Positions 11,944 through 23,165 of a stretch of 64,000 nucleotides of DNA are shown one piece after another. The notes under the pieces are model-generated. The model was not told the origin of the DNA and ran no database searches. It saw nothing but the letters and a program-made list of their open reading frames with translations. Source of the stretch: Crotophaga sulcirostris (Eukaryota; Chordata; Aves; Cuculiformes; Crotophagidae); NCBI GenBank assembly GCA_013397455.1, contig VYZB01000375.1, positions 356,158 through 420,157 on the forward strand, read 5' to 3'. Within the stretch, counting starts at the first letter, position 1, and each line of letters begins with the position of its first letter. Made by a program: the position numbers and the translations under genes.

Positions 11944-13596
11944 CATTATAAAATCCTGAGAACTCGACATTCTGAACATTTTTTGGGTTTGGAAATTGCT
12001 GTGGTAAAGGTGAGCACATTCGAAGTAATCTTCCTAGGAATAGCTCCAGTTTGAGTCATTGGTATTTTACAATATCTCTAAAAATGAAAAACATTTCCTC
12101 AATAATTCCCAGTTTCCTCTCACTGTGATTACTTTAACTTGCTTTCAAAGACAGTGGGAAGTTTCATGACCTTATGAGAAAATGTTTCATCTTGGTGATA
12201 TGTGAGTTTTTCTCTTTGTCTAGAAAACAAGTAGATCCACTCTTATAAATCTCTTTTGAAGTTTGTAATGGAGCATGCAAAGAGAGGTGCACCTGGATTC
12301 ATCCAATGTTTCTTTCAGTTTCATGTCAAAGCATCCTTCACTGTGGAGCCCTTATTGGTCCCTTATCTCTCTCCATTTGCTCTCCTTTGCATTTTTAAGT
12401 CTCTCTTAAATATGTCCCACTAAAAAACCCCAAATTAAATTATATATCTAAACCCAGGGCAGCAGGAAAGTGCACCTTCCTCCTTAGACACAGATACACG
12501 TGTTCCAGCAGAACTTTGATGTGTGACCACAACCTTTGGCAGATACAAGGCAAAGCATGGTTAGACCATAATGGAGTAGGACACATGATTTCATTTTCTG
12601 CTGTTTAGCTGAAAAATAGGAATTTATTTGGATGTGGCAGGCCTGGTCATATGTCAAAGTCCTGTGTTAACACAAGAACAAATTATTTTAAAGAGATCAG
12701 TGACGTTTTCTACATGACTTAGAGGAAGTTGCCCTGATTTTTTTAAAAGGGAAACAACAAATTGTGAAGGTGTTTGCTTGATGGGATCTTCCCACTATTC
12801 AGTTTTCTAAACAAGGATTCTGCATTGGTTAAATGTGGCTAAATTTTTTTGGAAGCTCTGGACTGATTTTTTTTCAAGGTATTGAGGCACCCCAAATTGG
12901 AAGTTAGTCATTGAAGTACTTTTGAAAATCCCGTTAGATCTCTGATATCTATCTTTAGGCGTCTCATTACTTTTAAAAATGTTGTCCCTGGTGCCAATGA
13001 AAATTGGATCTTTTGCATGCATAAGTTCTGTTCCACAAAACGTGTAAAAGTTACGTGCATTTTGGTATTACAAAGGAATAAAAATCGTAAAAGTTGAAAG
13101 ATATCAGCTGTCAAGTTAATCTCAATCACAAAACAACACAATCACAGGTTTTTTTGTTGCTTTGTTTCACTTTCTAAAATTCCTGTAATTATATGCAATT
13201 ACCTATTATGCTGGAAATTGTTTCTCCTAGACAAAGAATCTGATTTTTTTTAACTGTACAAAATATGCAATTTAAAAAAGTGAGCAGTTTGAGTGTGGAG
13301 AAAATCGAGTCTACAGCTGTAGGATTTTGCTATGCTTTTAGTATCAAATCACAAAACCCATTACATTATTTATCCTACAGGCAGGCCTTGTGCTGCAAAC
13401 ACTGAATACAATTGCATACCCTAGGAAAAGAAATGTGTGCTTTTTAATTGCCCCTGATTTAAACAACGCTTAATTTCATTAGACTTTCTCTTTTTTTTTT
13501 TAATATGGGAAATCAAAACAATTTATTTTCAAGCATGAATATGAACCACTGATCTTCTATAAATCCTATAGCTTGTGCATTACACTGTATGTAAAA
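11944..13596. other. Non-coding AT-rich DNA
   Basis: I see no exon, RNA gene or transposon in this stretch. Poly-T and poly-A runs are scattered through it, for example near 13490-13500. Confidence 0.5.
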
Positions 13597-13712
13597 ATAT
13601 GCATATGCTTATGCATATGCATATACTTATGCACAGATACACATAGAACAAAAATGTATAATTTATATTAGACGTGCACATGCGCAGGCACACAAGCATG
13701 TGCACATGTGCA
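13597..13712. repeat. TATGCA and alternating purine-pyrimidine repeat
   Basis: The left part (13597-13646) repeats overlapping ATGCATAT-type palindromes. The right part (13672-13712) is a run of ACGTGCACATGCGC and GTGCACATGTGC blocks with nearly strict purine-pyrimidine alternation. Such tracts can adopt left-handed DNA, but no function is claimed here. Confidence 0.85.
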
Positions 13713-14279
13713 GAAGAAAACAGAAAATACCCTTTTTCTTTTTTATTGCTGTAGCAACTCAAAAACCATGAGTTTGCATGATTCAAAACCTAAATCCCAG
13801 TAAAGTCATACTTTTGTCTGGTGGTTGAAATATCTTGGGCTTGTCATAGCCTATACTTCAAATTATTGAGTCATAAAATTACTTTTTTTTCAGTGATTTT
13901 TTTTTTAAATGCTGCTTTACTTCAGCAATTGGAAAACTCTGAGCAAGCTGTAGGTAGGAGGGTAAGTTTCAGTGTGCATTCATGGGATGCTGGAGAGAGA
14001 ATAATTTCTGTTTTGGTAGAGCACACATTTCATCCCCAGTAACTCCAGCAGGGTTGATGCAGGTTTATCACAGGAAAAAAATCTTTGAATAATGCTGTTA
14101 TGCCATGTTGCATATTGAGGAGCTTTAAACCTGAACAATTTAATCTTGAACCTTTCCCAACTGGAAATGATGGCGGTGATTGTTGACAACCAAATTATTT
14201 AGTTGGTTTAAGTCACTTCAAGGCTTGATTCTGCACAAAGCAGCTTTGGTCCTTGCTTTAAGCAGAGCCTAAGTTAAGT

Positions 14280-14960
14280 GTCTTATCGAAATCCACTTAT
14301 TTAAACCAGCTTTTCGCGTAGCATTGGGCCTTCTTTGCAAAAGATTCTCCTAATTTGAGATCTCTCATAGCCAAAATGTTAAATACCAGCAGCGCTCATC
14401 GGAGTTGTACAATTCCTGTTGGTTTTACAGTAAGCAAAAAAGCCAGGTGTTTAGTTAACAGGAAAGTATTTTGTATGCTTTGCCCTGACTTCATCTCACT
14501 CAGATAATCCGACCCTGTCAGGATGTTTATTTTGTTTTCACACAATAGTGCATTTGTCCAAGGTTCTAGGTAAGATGGAAGATATTGGCGGGGTGAAAAT
14601 AGGTTGCAACAGAGATGTGAGCTTTGTCCTTTGTCCTTTCAAAGGGTTAAAACTGAGAAAAAAAAAAAGGAGAAGGAGAGAAAAAAAAAAGTTAGTGTTT
14701 TCTGTCCATTAAAGAGAGTATTCTGCTCTGAAACCGAATTGGTCATGCATTCTTCCTGCGTTTCCTGGCAGAGAGGGGACTGAGTGCAGCACCTGCCTTC
14801 CCTGCGTGCCCGTCCCGCTCCCTCGCCGCCCTCGCCCCACTGGATCTGTCACTTATTACCCCACTCACTTACAGGACCAAAGGAGCTTTGAGACGCCGGT
14901 TTCCCTTAGTTGACTCCATATGAAATTCCTCCTGGAGTATAGCTGGAATCTGTCGGTCTT
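14280..14960. promoter_or_regulatory. Candidate conserved regulatory or promoter block
   Basis: A non-repetitive stretch with scattered CpG. It holds a markedly GC-rich core at about 14790-14840, where GTGCCCGTCCCGCTCCC and CGCCGCCCTCG sit in an otherwise AT-rich region. The core reads as GC-box-like sequence on both strands. It lies 200-300 bases upstream of a possible exon at 15026-15141 and could be its promoter or 5' leader. No TATA box is obvious. The reading rests on composition and position alone, and sequence conservation was not tested. Confidence 0.35.
14655..14690. repeat. A-rich / AGGAG simple repeat
   Basis: Two A runs of 10-11 bases flank GGAGAAGGAGAG, making a 36-base pure-purine patch. 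Confidence 0.85.
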
Positions 14961-15020
14961 TTTTTTTTTTCCCCTGTCTCTTTTTTTTTCTGTCGGTTTT
15001 TTTTTTTTTTTCTCCGTCTT
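14959..15020. repeat. Poly-T tract with CTGTCGG spacers
   Basis: Three T runs are separated by CCCCTGTCTC and CTGTCGG. The unit TCTGTCGG followed by poly-T occurs twice, suggesting a local duplication. The pyrimidine-rich strand runs directly into TCTCCGTCTTTGCAG, so it could serve as a splice-site polypyrimidine tract. Confidence 0.8.
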
Positions 15021-15025
15021 TGCAG

Positions 15026-15141
15026 AACAAAACTGAACTTCACTTGTATAGGAGAAGACACTTCCACTAAAAATATTTCTCTGCTTTGGTCTCAGATTTA
15101 AGGAGAAAAAAACCCAAGATGCTTAGCAGCAGACATTTCTG
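15026..15141 (+). other. Possible exon with strong splice signals
   Basis: A long pyrimidine tract ends in CCGTCTTTGCAG at 15014-15025, a near-ideal splice acceptor. At 15141-15147 the sequence GGTATGT fits a splice donor. The 116-base interval contains a single late ATG at 15119 with A at -3, which opens the frame MLSSRHF and would leave two bases of the next codon at the donor. An upstream in-frame stop lies in the same interval, so this would be a 5' exon that is mostly leader. An alternative is one first exon running from the GC-rich block near 14800 to the donor. I do not recognise the protein start. No further exon of the same gene could be identified, so the call is tentative. Confidence 0.25.
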
Positions 15142-15147
15142 GTATGT

Positions 15148-18075
15148 TAATTAAATGTCAGTAATTTCTTTAAAAAGCCAATTATTTTCTCCAAAATAAA
15201 TTTACTAAAACTTCCACTTTGAGATAGAAATGTTTCCTTTTCTCTGAATGCTGAACTGTTACAATCTGATAAAGACCTAAAAGGGGTAGTTTCTAAAATA
15301 ATTTCTAGAAAATAAGCATTTATTTATGAGCCCTTAATGCTGCTTTATTCCATTTCAGTGTTACGCAGAAGTGCTTTCTTGGGACTTAATCCATCTCCCA
15401 AGCATCTCCCCAGTTCAAGGTCCATATTCTACAGCCTGAACTCTCCCATGGCCCAGTAGGAGAAAGAAGAAAGGCAGTAGGTGCCCCATCCTTCCCATGC
15501 CTCTACTCCAGGACAATTTTTGGGGAAGCAGGCTGTAAGATATGCGGGTGATACAGATTAGGTGGCATGGATTGCGTGATATAAGGTCACCTCTAGTAGA
15601 GGCAGGTGAGGTTATTCATTTTTATGGAGAATTTGTGGAAAAGGAAAATATATGTCATTCCATTTGAAGGACAAAACTTTTTTTTATTTCAACGGTCATG
15701 TTAAATCGAAAGGAAAGAAACCAGGAAATGTCTTTGGCCGCATTCGTATTGATGGCATGTTTTAATTTTGCTTTTTCTTTTTTAAATCAAAAACAAAGGA
15801 GATTTTCAAATGCAGAAAATTCAAGTCTTTTACTTGAGTATGTCAGAAATCAAACTGACTGTTGGAAGAAGTGTCTATGGACACTGTAGTAAAATAACTT
15901 GGAGGGTGATGAATCTATATGTGCAATAAAAGATATGTGAAAAGAAAAATTTTTCCTATTCGGATGTTATAGTGTGTTCTTTTAGAGCTTATAAAATGTT
16001 GTCAACACTGTTGGCTGAAAAGGACTGGAGGAGAATCACTCTCTGTCTCACTGGAAGAGGGCTGAAGGCTTTCAAGTGCTTGTTTGCCAGAAGAAAAAGG
16101 GGAACAGAAAGTTGGCTGCAGGTGGATCCTATTAACCCTGTAATAACATGTGTCAACAAGCAGCAATTCCGAAAATTTTGAAAGGATTTACCCAGTGTCT
16201 CAGCTGCATTTTCCCATCTTGTAGTGAGTACGTGTGCCATGGTCGTATCTCCTGGGCAATGGAAGCAGCTAAGGAGAGGAATACCCAGGTATAGCTCTTC
16301 TACCACAAAATTGCCAAGTCTCTGGTGGGTTCATATTGGAGTGAAACAAAATTTAAAAAAAGTTAAATGATTAAACTCTGAAATATGTCACTTCAGAGGA
16401 AAATATGCCTGCATTGTCCTCTGGAATATTCATCTTCAGGGATCACCTATTGCTTTTTATCTGCATGTATTTTCTTGGGATTTTTTTTTCAATGAAGTAG
16501 TGAGTGCGCGCACACCACCAACCCCACTAATGTTATTTAATTTTTGTACGCTTGAGGGGCACTTTCTCTGATGAGATCCAGTTGTGTCCATTTTGGTGCT
16601 GCCAAGCCTTTGGCAATCTGTTTATATTAATGAAAGGTGCTCCTTGTAACCAAATCCTCTTTCCTGGGGGTAACCCATTCTCCACCTCCAGAACCATCCC
16701 CAGGAAGACACTAGGCTGAAAGATAGACTGCTCTTAAATAATTTTGTCCTTGCTGCTCAGATTGATATCTATGAACAGATGTTAACTATAAGGAAAGCAA
16801 TAGTTGAAATGCAGATGGTACGGAAAATATCTGTGTAGATTCAATCTGTATTGCTTTTTATAATACTCAACACTGTTTTCATTGAAAGGCTGGGTCTATA
16901 AGAACACATCACAAGGTTTTAAACAGAACACCCCTACCCCCTTGTGGCATAATGGCATTTCTGGAATGGAAATAAAACTGCATGAAAATTGCTTTCTTGG
17001 GTTATCAAAAGGACCTTAAGCAGGTGATGAAGCAACCCTGGACAGCTGTTCCTTTCCTTGCTTAAACTGAGCTCTCTAGGGCTCAGCCCAACTATTCATG
17101 CGGTGCCCTACAACGAGCACTCAGATTTTTGCTAAAGAAATCAAACCAACAAAACCACCAGACAGAAGCTGAAGAGCTGGTATTTTTTTGGCTTATACCC
17201 ACTTGTTTGTTTTCCTTTCTGCTGTGTTTTAAATGTCAATCCTTGCCACTGAACCAGCTCGGCTTTTGCCCATGTATTATGCAGAGGGTTATGGTGCATC
17301 ATGTTTCCAGGGCATGGCATGTGGTGGAAGGTTGATTGGATGATATTTTCACACACTGCAAGGTCACAGTGAGCAATAAAAGTCATCTCAAACAGATTTC
17401 AGCACAGATGCCCAAACTGGCCAGATCAGAGTACTCCTTTCTTTATGCAACGGCAAAGTTACTGGATCTACTTGTAAGTGAAGCAGCATTATTATCCAGC
17501 ATTATTTACATTAATAGGGTAAATGTTATTAAACATGAAAAGATATCTCAAAATCTCACCATAAATTTCATTCTCAGTTATTCTTTTATTGTATATATTG
17601 AATAAAGAAACTTAGGGAGGGAAAGTTTTTCAGAGTTTAAAATCAGAGCTATTTTTCTTGTATCCACACAAAAGGCTGAGTATGTCCATTATCAAGACTG
17701 AACTTTCAACAGTGGCAACTAATTTAGGACACCTTCATACCTTGTTTCTGATTTTACAGAGGTCAGTTTTGACTCTCAAAGCAGTACAAATCCATAGTTT
17801 GTCAGCTAGGGGATGAGCTGTGGATGGGTCCTCAGAACTTTTTGAAATGATTGCCCTAAGATGTCTAACTCTGACCATTCAGATGCTCTTTTACAATATT
17901 TCCTTATCAAAGAATTTGAGGTTTGTGGTTTTTTTATTTTTATTTTATGAGGTTTTTAATTTTTTTTGAAGCATTATCTAACATGAATTCAGTATTAGAG
18001 AGAACCTGGGAGCAATCTCTAATGTTAATTTACTAATCTCAGTAGCTCTGGTTCCTTTCCAGATTTTTGCTATAC
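15148..18075. other. Non-coding DNA, no gene seen
   Basis: About 3 kb without transposon or supported exon. An antisense frame of about 105 codons at 15989-16306 has no domain. A short TGCGCGCAC run lies at 16504-16515. Confidence 0.5.
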
Positions 18076-18335
18076 ATAGAATCATAGAATCATAGAATGG
18101 TTTGAGTTGGAAGGGACCTTAAAGCCCAGACAGTTTCAACACCCTGCCATGGGCAGGAACATCTTCCACTGCATCAGGTTGCTCATTGCTTCATCCAACC
18201 TGGCCTTAAATATCTCTAGGGATGGGGCATCCACGACTTCTCTGGGCAACCTGTGCCAGTGTTGCATCACCCTCACAGTAAAAAATTTCTTCCTAGTATC
18301 TAACCTAAATCTACCTTCTTTCAGCTTTAAAACAC
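18076..18335 (-). mobile_element. CR1 3' fragment, TTCTATGA-tail group
   Basis: It begins with two to three inverted tail octamers (ATAGAATCATAGAATCATAG), then GGTTTGAGTTGGAAGGGACC. The body continues through the CCATGGGCAGGAACATC, TTCTCTGGGCAACCTGTGCC and AATTTCTTCCTAGTATC blocks to 18335. This is the classical CR1 3' end, reaching into the C-terminal ORF2 codons. It differs from the TACTGTGA group throughout the UTR and is more mutated. Confidence 0.92.
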
Positions 18336-21300
18336 AAAAAAAAAATCTTAGACCAATTTAAAAACCATACATGTTTGGTGTCTTTCAAAATCTTCCTGTC
18401 CAAAACATGAAAATTTGCAGATAAAATATTGAGGACATAATTTTTATACGGGCTACCCTAAAGGTTCAGAAACCAGAAAGCAAATAACATGAACCCAGAG
18501 TGTACTTCTTTATTAAGGATTATTTTTGCTGAAATAAGGCCATACTTTTTGAGATTTGACTTATAAGAGTGCTTGAGCTTCAAGATATCACAGTCTACCT
18601 GCCATCCACAAGGTGTTCTTTTCATGGAGGATGATCTTTGATTTTGCACTGCATCTATTTATACAGCAGCTGCATATGTGGTACTTTGCCCTAATGCATA
18701 TAGCTCAGAGAAACCAATATGAACAGCAACTTTGACTTCTTCTTTCCTTTTTTTAATGCCCAAGAGTTAAGAATAAATGTAGGTCTTACTGGGAACACCA
18801 ATGTCCTTCTATTCTCAGAGAATATTACCAGAGAATAAAGAATATGTTAAAATATTTACTGAGAAATTTTGCTTTCCCATCTTATTAACTAACCCATGAC
18901 TGTAGTTTTTGGACATTATTAATCATGCAATTAAAGTATTAGCTAGGGTTTTTTCCCCTTTATTTATAAATTACCCAAAGAACATCCCATTCTTCCTTCT
19001 AAAAATCTACCTATCTGAGATTTGGATTAGAGGAAAAACAGATTTTCTGCCTACGCATGTCATGTTGGGATTGAAGTTTAGAAAGATAAAGACTGTTTTT
19101 TCCCCAAAATATGTATAGAAAACCTATCACAGGTAGGGACTGGAGTGGTTTGATGGAATTTGCTGATACCACTGCCACTCCCATGTACTGCACATGGCTC
19201 TATATGCAGTTGCAGCACACAAAGACCATTACCTATCTGAGAGGAAGGGAGAAAAGAAAGCAATTTCACAATTTTGGAGCCTGCACACCATGGAAGACAG
19301 GAATGGATTGTTTCCATGATAGGACCAGGCTGGGATATCATTCTCATCAGTCATCCATTCCTGATTTCTGGATAGATGAAGCAGTTTTCTGGACTCTGGT
19401 TTAAGTCCCATCACACACATTGTACTTAAAGAATACTGTCGGCACTGTCATATCCCAACCCTGGAGAAGAAGCTGCTTTCATTTTTGCATTAAACAAGAC
19501 AACAGGAAAAAGAAAAGATGAAGCAGTGGAAGTTCTTGTAACATTTCTTCTTTTTGAGTGTGTATAAATAAATGCAACACATGGCAAGGGCCAGTTGTGT
19601 TCTCCTGAATGGGACATTAACAGATGATGGCCTGTCAGAGAAAGCACAAACTGTCCTATTTTTGGGTCTGAAGGTCTCTCTTAAATTGTGTCAACCACTA
19701 TGTTAAACCATAGATTTGCTTTCTTGCCTAGACCTATACCTTGGTGGTGTCGATTGGAGAGGGATGAAGAGTCTTATTGTAAGTGTAAAAATCATTTAAG
19801 CATCTTTGTGGTTTCATTTAGAGGGGAATTACTGAAAAATAAGCAAACTGTGTATTTAGCATGTGGTCCCCTCTCCAAGCTGAATTCCTCACATTATTTT
19901 ACCTGCTCTACGCTGCTGAATAGCACAGCTCATTGCCCTTCAAAGGAGGAATCACTCTGACTTCTGCTGTACCTGTGGCTTGACTTATTGGTGGTTTCCG
20001 ATACAAAAGTCACTATGAAGAGTTGATTCAAAGAACAATCACTAACACACATACCCTAAGATTTTCAGTATGTCACTCTCCTCAAAATCTATTTCACTCC
20101 TACTATTTGTCTGCTCTTCACTGCTCAGCATCTGAGCATCCAGAAAGGGTACTGGAGCCATGTGCTTGAAGTTTAGATGGATGATCTTATTTCCTAAATG
20201 CTCAATGAGATGTTAAAAGGAATAGCCTAAAGTCTGGCTGTGCTATTCCTTAAATCCTTATGAAGCAGAAGCACGCAAAAGAAACCCAGCTTAGATTGTT
20301 ATTCATTTTCAGAAAGGGAAAAGAGTTAATTTAACGTAATAATTCATTCAGATCTAGTTAACGTGTTCCTGTTTGAAACATTGCATTGCACTATTAAACA
20401 GCTTCTTCAGAGGTGACTGAATTGCACTGATGGATGACTTGATATTTTAATATATTGGGTAAAAAAGCTTTCAATTTCTTTTATCATGAAATATGAGATA
20501 GTAAAGTTGGATATTCTTCTCTGCTGCCTTACTCAGGAAACTGGTTCAGCAATGAGGATGTAGGTGAATCAAATATTTGTAATGTTGTTTGAGAACTTGT
20601 CTCCAATTGATTTAAAAAATCTCTCTAGGGGTAGTTTCTTAAATTAAACTTAATGATAGCATGCATCAGTTAAGATCTATTAGATCCAGGAGACACGATA
20701 ACATTTATTAAAATGATGGGTTTTGCACTTGCACTGTTTATAAAGTTTAAACATATTTTTTCAATTAACCTACCCCCCTTCTTAGCAATGCAGAAGCACT
20801 TAATAACAAAGATAATGAGAACTTCCTTTGAAGTAGTCACAGGAATGTTCACATCAGTTATTTTGACATGTAAATAGCACCTCTTGTTCCTCTTCATTCC
20901 CCATGTAACCCATAGCTCTGCTGTCTCGGGCTGTGGAGTTGTCCTTTCCACTGTTTGAACCCCAGTGGGTGGAAAAGCCATGAGACACAAAAAGGTTTGA
21001 GACAGTGATCTTGCCTACTTGTTTATGGGGAACACTCCACCACTCATTTGTATAATCAACATTATTCTGGCAAAAGATTTAATGTGTTAAATGAGTGTAA
21101 ACTGCTCATGGCATGGTGTTGCCTTCACCTGAGGTTGCTCAATGTGCAACTTAATGGATCCAAATCTTGGTCTGGGCTTCAGACTCTGCCAAAAACCAGC
21201 ATGATTTGAGACCCTTGGCGCTTTTGGTTAAGAAGCCTTTGGCATCTCTCACGAGTGGTGTGAGAAATTAAACAATGGAACCACAACCAAATTAAAGCTG

Positions 21301-21650
21301 CTCATATAAACATCTCTCCACTTTCTGTGAGGTTGCCATTTTTGTCACTATCTTGTGTTCTGTATTTCCAAGACAAGGCTTTAAGAGAGATCCCCTTGGG
21401 CTTTCATGTCAGCCTTTCAGTAGCAAACAAGACCTAGTTTGAAACAAACAAAGAAAAAAATCTGGAAGGTTTGAAAACCTTTTCAGGGTATAAACCAACT
21501 TCTATCTCACTAGCTTTCAACCACTGAGGCACAGCAGGGATGAAGTTTGTACCTGGAAAGCACTGTTCACATAGTACCATGTATTTGTGTATATGCAATA
21601 TATAGAATCAGAATAAATGCCAACATGAGCTCTGAACCATCGAGTTGGTG
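18336..21650. other. Non-coding DNA, no gene seen
   Basis: No repeat or exon is supported. Several overlapping frames of 60-106 codons around 19011-19420 and 20670-20990 have neither domains nor splice-site support. Confidence 0.5.
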
Positions 21651-21654
21651 ATAT

Positions 21655-22090
21655 AAAGGATAGATTTGAGAGGAGAAGTAGGAGAAAGCAAAACGTGGAT
21701 GCTGAATGAGGAAGCAAGGAGAGAGCTTGAAAATGCAGAAAGAAATCTGCAAGGTCTGGAGAAACGAACGAACAAACAAGAAGTTGACAAGGGGGGAGCT
21801 GAGGATGAGGAGAAGAAAGCAGTAGTTCAAGGAAAGAAGGAGCAAAAAAGGGCAGAGAAGGCAGCGGCACTGCTAAGATATTGAGGTAGGGACACGGAGG
21901 TAGGAGGTGGTGAAAGGTAGTGAAAGGTAGGAGCATGTGAGGTTGGGGAATACGAAGGAAGAGATGCAGGTGTGGAGAAAGCAGCAGGGTCTGGGGAAGA
22001 GGAACAGTTCATGAATGACAAGGAAGAAAGAAGATGAAGTTATGGAGACAGCAGCACCGAGGTTTCCTTTGGGAAGGAAGGGACTCCTCA
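21655..22090 (+). repeat. Purine-rich (GA) strand-asymmetric tract
   Basis: Over about 430 bases the plus strand is dominated by A and G (GAGGAGAAGTAGGAGAAAGC, GGAAAGAAGGAGC and similar blocks). It is not a regular microsatellite. The near-duplicate words GGTAGTGAAAGGTAG and AGGTAGGAGGTGG appear at 21898-21932. The 139-codon antisense frame here reads as low-complexity Ser/Leu/Pro/Phe and is a shadow of the purine bias. Confidence 0.7.
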
Positions 22091-22352
22091 TGCTGGCTGA
22101 TCACAATTTCTTCTCTCTTTCTCTAAAACCTCAATTTAGTCCACAGTTGGGTAACAGGTACCACACAAAACAAACTTTAGGATTACCCAGTACGTAACAG
22201 TTATAATCTTTACAGAATCACAGTTGTATCTTTAAGCAAAACAATATCCAAAGAGTTTCTCCAATAAATTCAAGCATGATGGTAAGGATGGCAATGAACA
22301 AAGTCAAATCTCATGAGGAACCAAGACTGCATTATCTAAAATCAAGCCCAAC

Positions 22353-22430
22353 TGAAGTTGGACTAGATAATCATTGTAGGTCCCTTTCAACTGAACTATT
22401 GTATTCTGTTCTGTTCTGCTCTATTCTATG
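22353..22430 (+). mobile_element. CR1 terminal fragment with TTCTG/TTCTA tail
   Basis: GAAGTTGGACTAGATAATCA, then GTAGGTCCCTTTCAACTGAA, followed by a degenerate pentamer tail (TATTCTGTTCTGTTCTGCTC). This is the layout of a CR1-type 3' end, reduced to about 80 bases. The tail unit is 5 bases long, unlike the octamer tails elsewhere in the window, so it belongs to a different subfamily or has a slipped tail. Confidence 0.75.
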
Positions 22431-22633
22431 TAAAATATATGATCACTTTATTAATCACATTGAGCATTTTTTTAAAAAAAATAAATAAATAGGTGCTTTG
22501 TTTTTAAAAATATATCAACAAAGGAAAAAAATATAGACTGGATAAGAGACTCAAAGAAGGTAAAGGAGGGCTGTGATATGAGAAATGTGAATGTGATAAT
22601 TAGAGTAAGGCAAAGGGGTAGCAATAGCACCAA

Positions 22634-23165
22634 GTTTGCCACACCTTGAGTACTGCGTACAGTTCTGGGCCCCCCAGTTTGGGAAAGATACTGGAGTGTA
22701 TCCAGAGGAGAACAACGAAGATGGTGAAGGGTTTGGAGCACAAGCCCTATGAGGTGCAACTGAGGGAGCTGGGGCTGTTTAGTCTTGAGGAGAGGAGGCT
22801 CAGGGGAGACCTTATTGCTCTCTACAACTACCTAAAAGGAAGTTGTAGTCAGGCAGGGGTTGGTCTCTTCTCTCAGGTGACCAGTCACAGAACTAGAGGA
22901 CATGGACTCAAGCTTCCTCAGGGGAGGTTTAGGCTTGATATTAGGAAGAAATTCTTCCCTGAAAGGGTGATTGGTCATTGGAATGCGCTGCCCAGGGAAG
23001 TGGTGGAGTTGCCAACCCTGGAGGTGTTTAAGAGGAGACTGGATGAGGCACTCAGTACCATGGTTTAGATGATGGGTTGGTGTTGGTGCTGATGTTGGGT
23101 TATAGGTTGGACTCGATGATCTCAAAGGTCCTTTCCAACTTTGTAATACTGTGATACTGTGATAG
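22634..23165 (+). mobile_element. CR1 3' fragment with open ORF2 C-terminus
   Basis: The longest member of the TACTGTGA group. A frame from 22646 to 23068 (140 codons) encodes the ORF2 C-terminal region beyond the reverse-transcriptase core. Recognisable segments are [54 protein letters not shown] and [10 protein letters not shown]. It ends at ALSTMV and a TAG. The first dozen or so codons look out of frame with the family. The 3' UTR follows with the GACTCGATGATCTC block, then two octamers. The copy is 5'-truncated near 22634 and cannot move by itself. Confidence 0.95.

Noticed and set aside
21517..21936. 139-codon antisense frame
   Set aside because: It is the translation of a polypurine tract read on the other strand and is low complexity.
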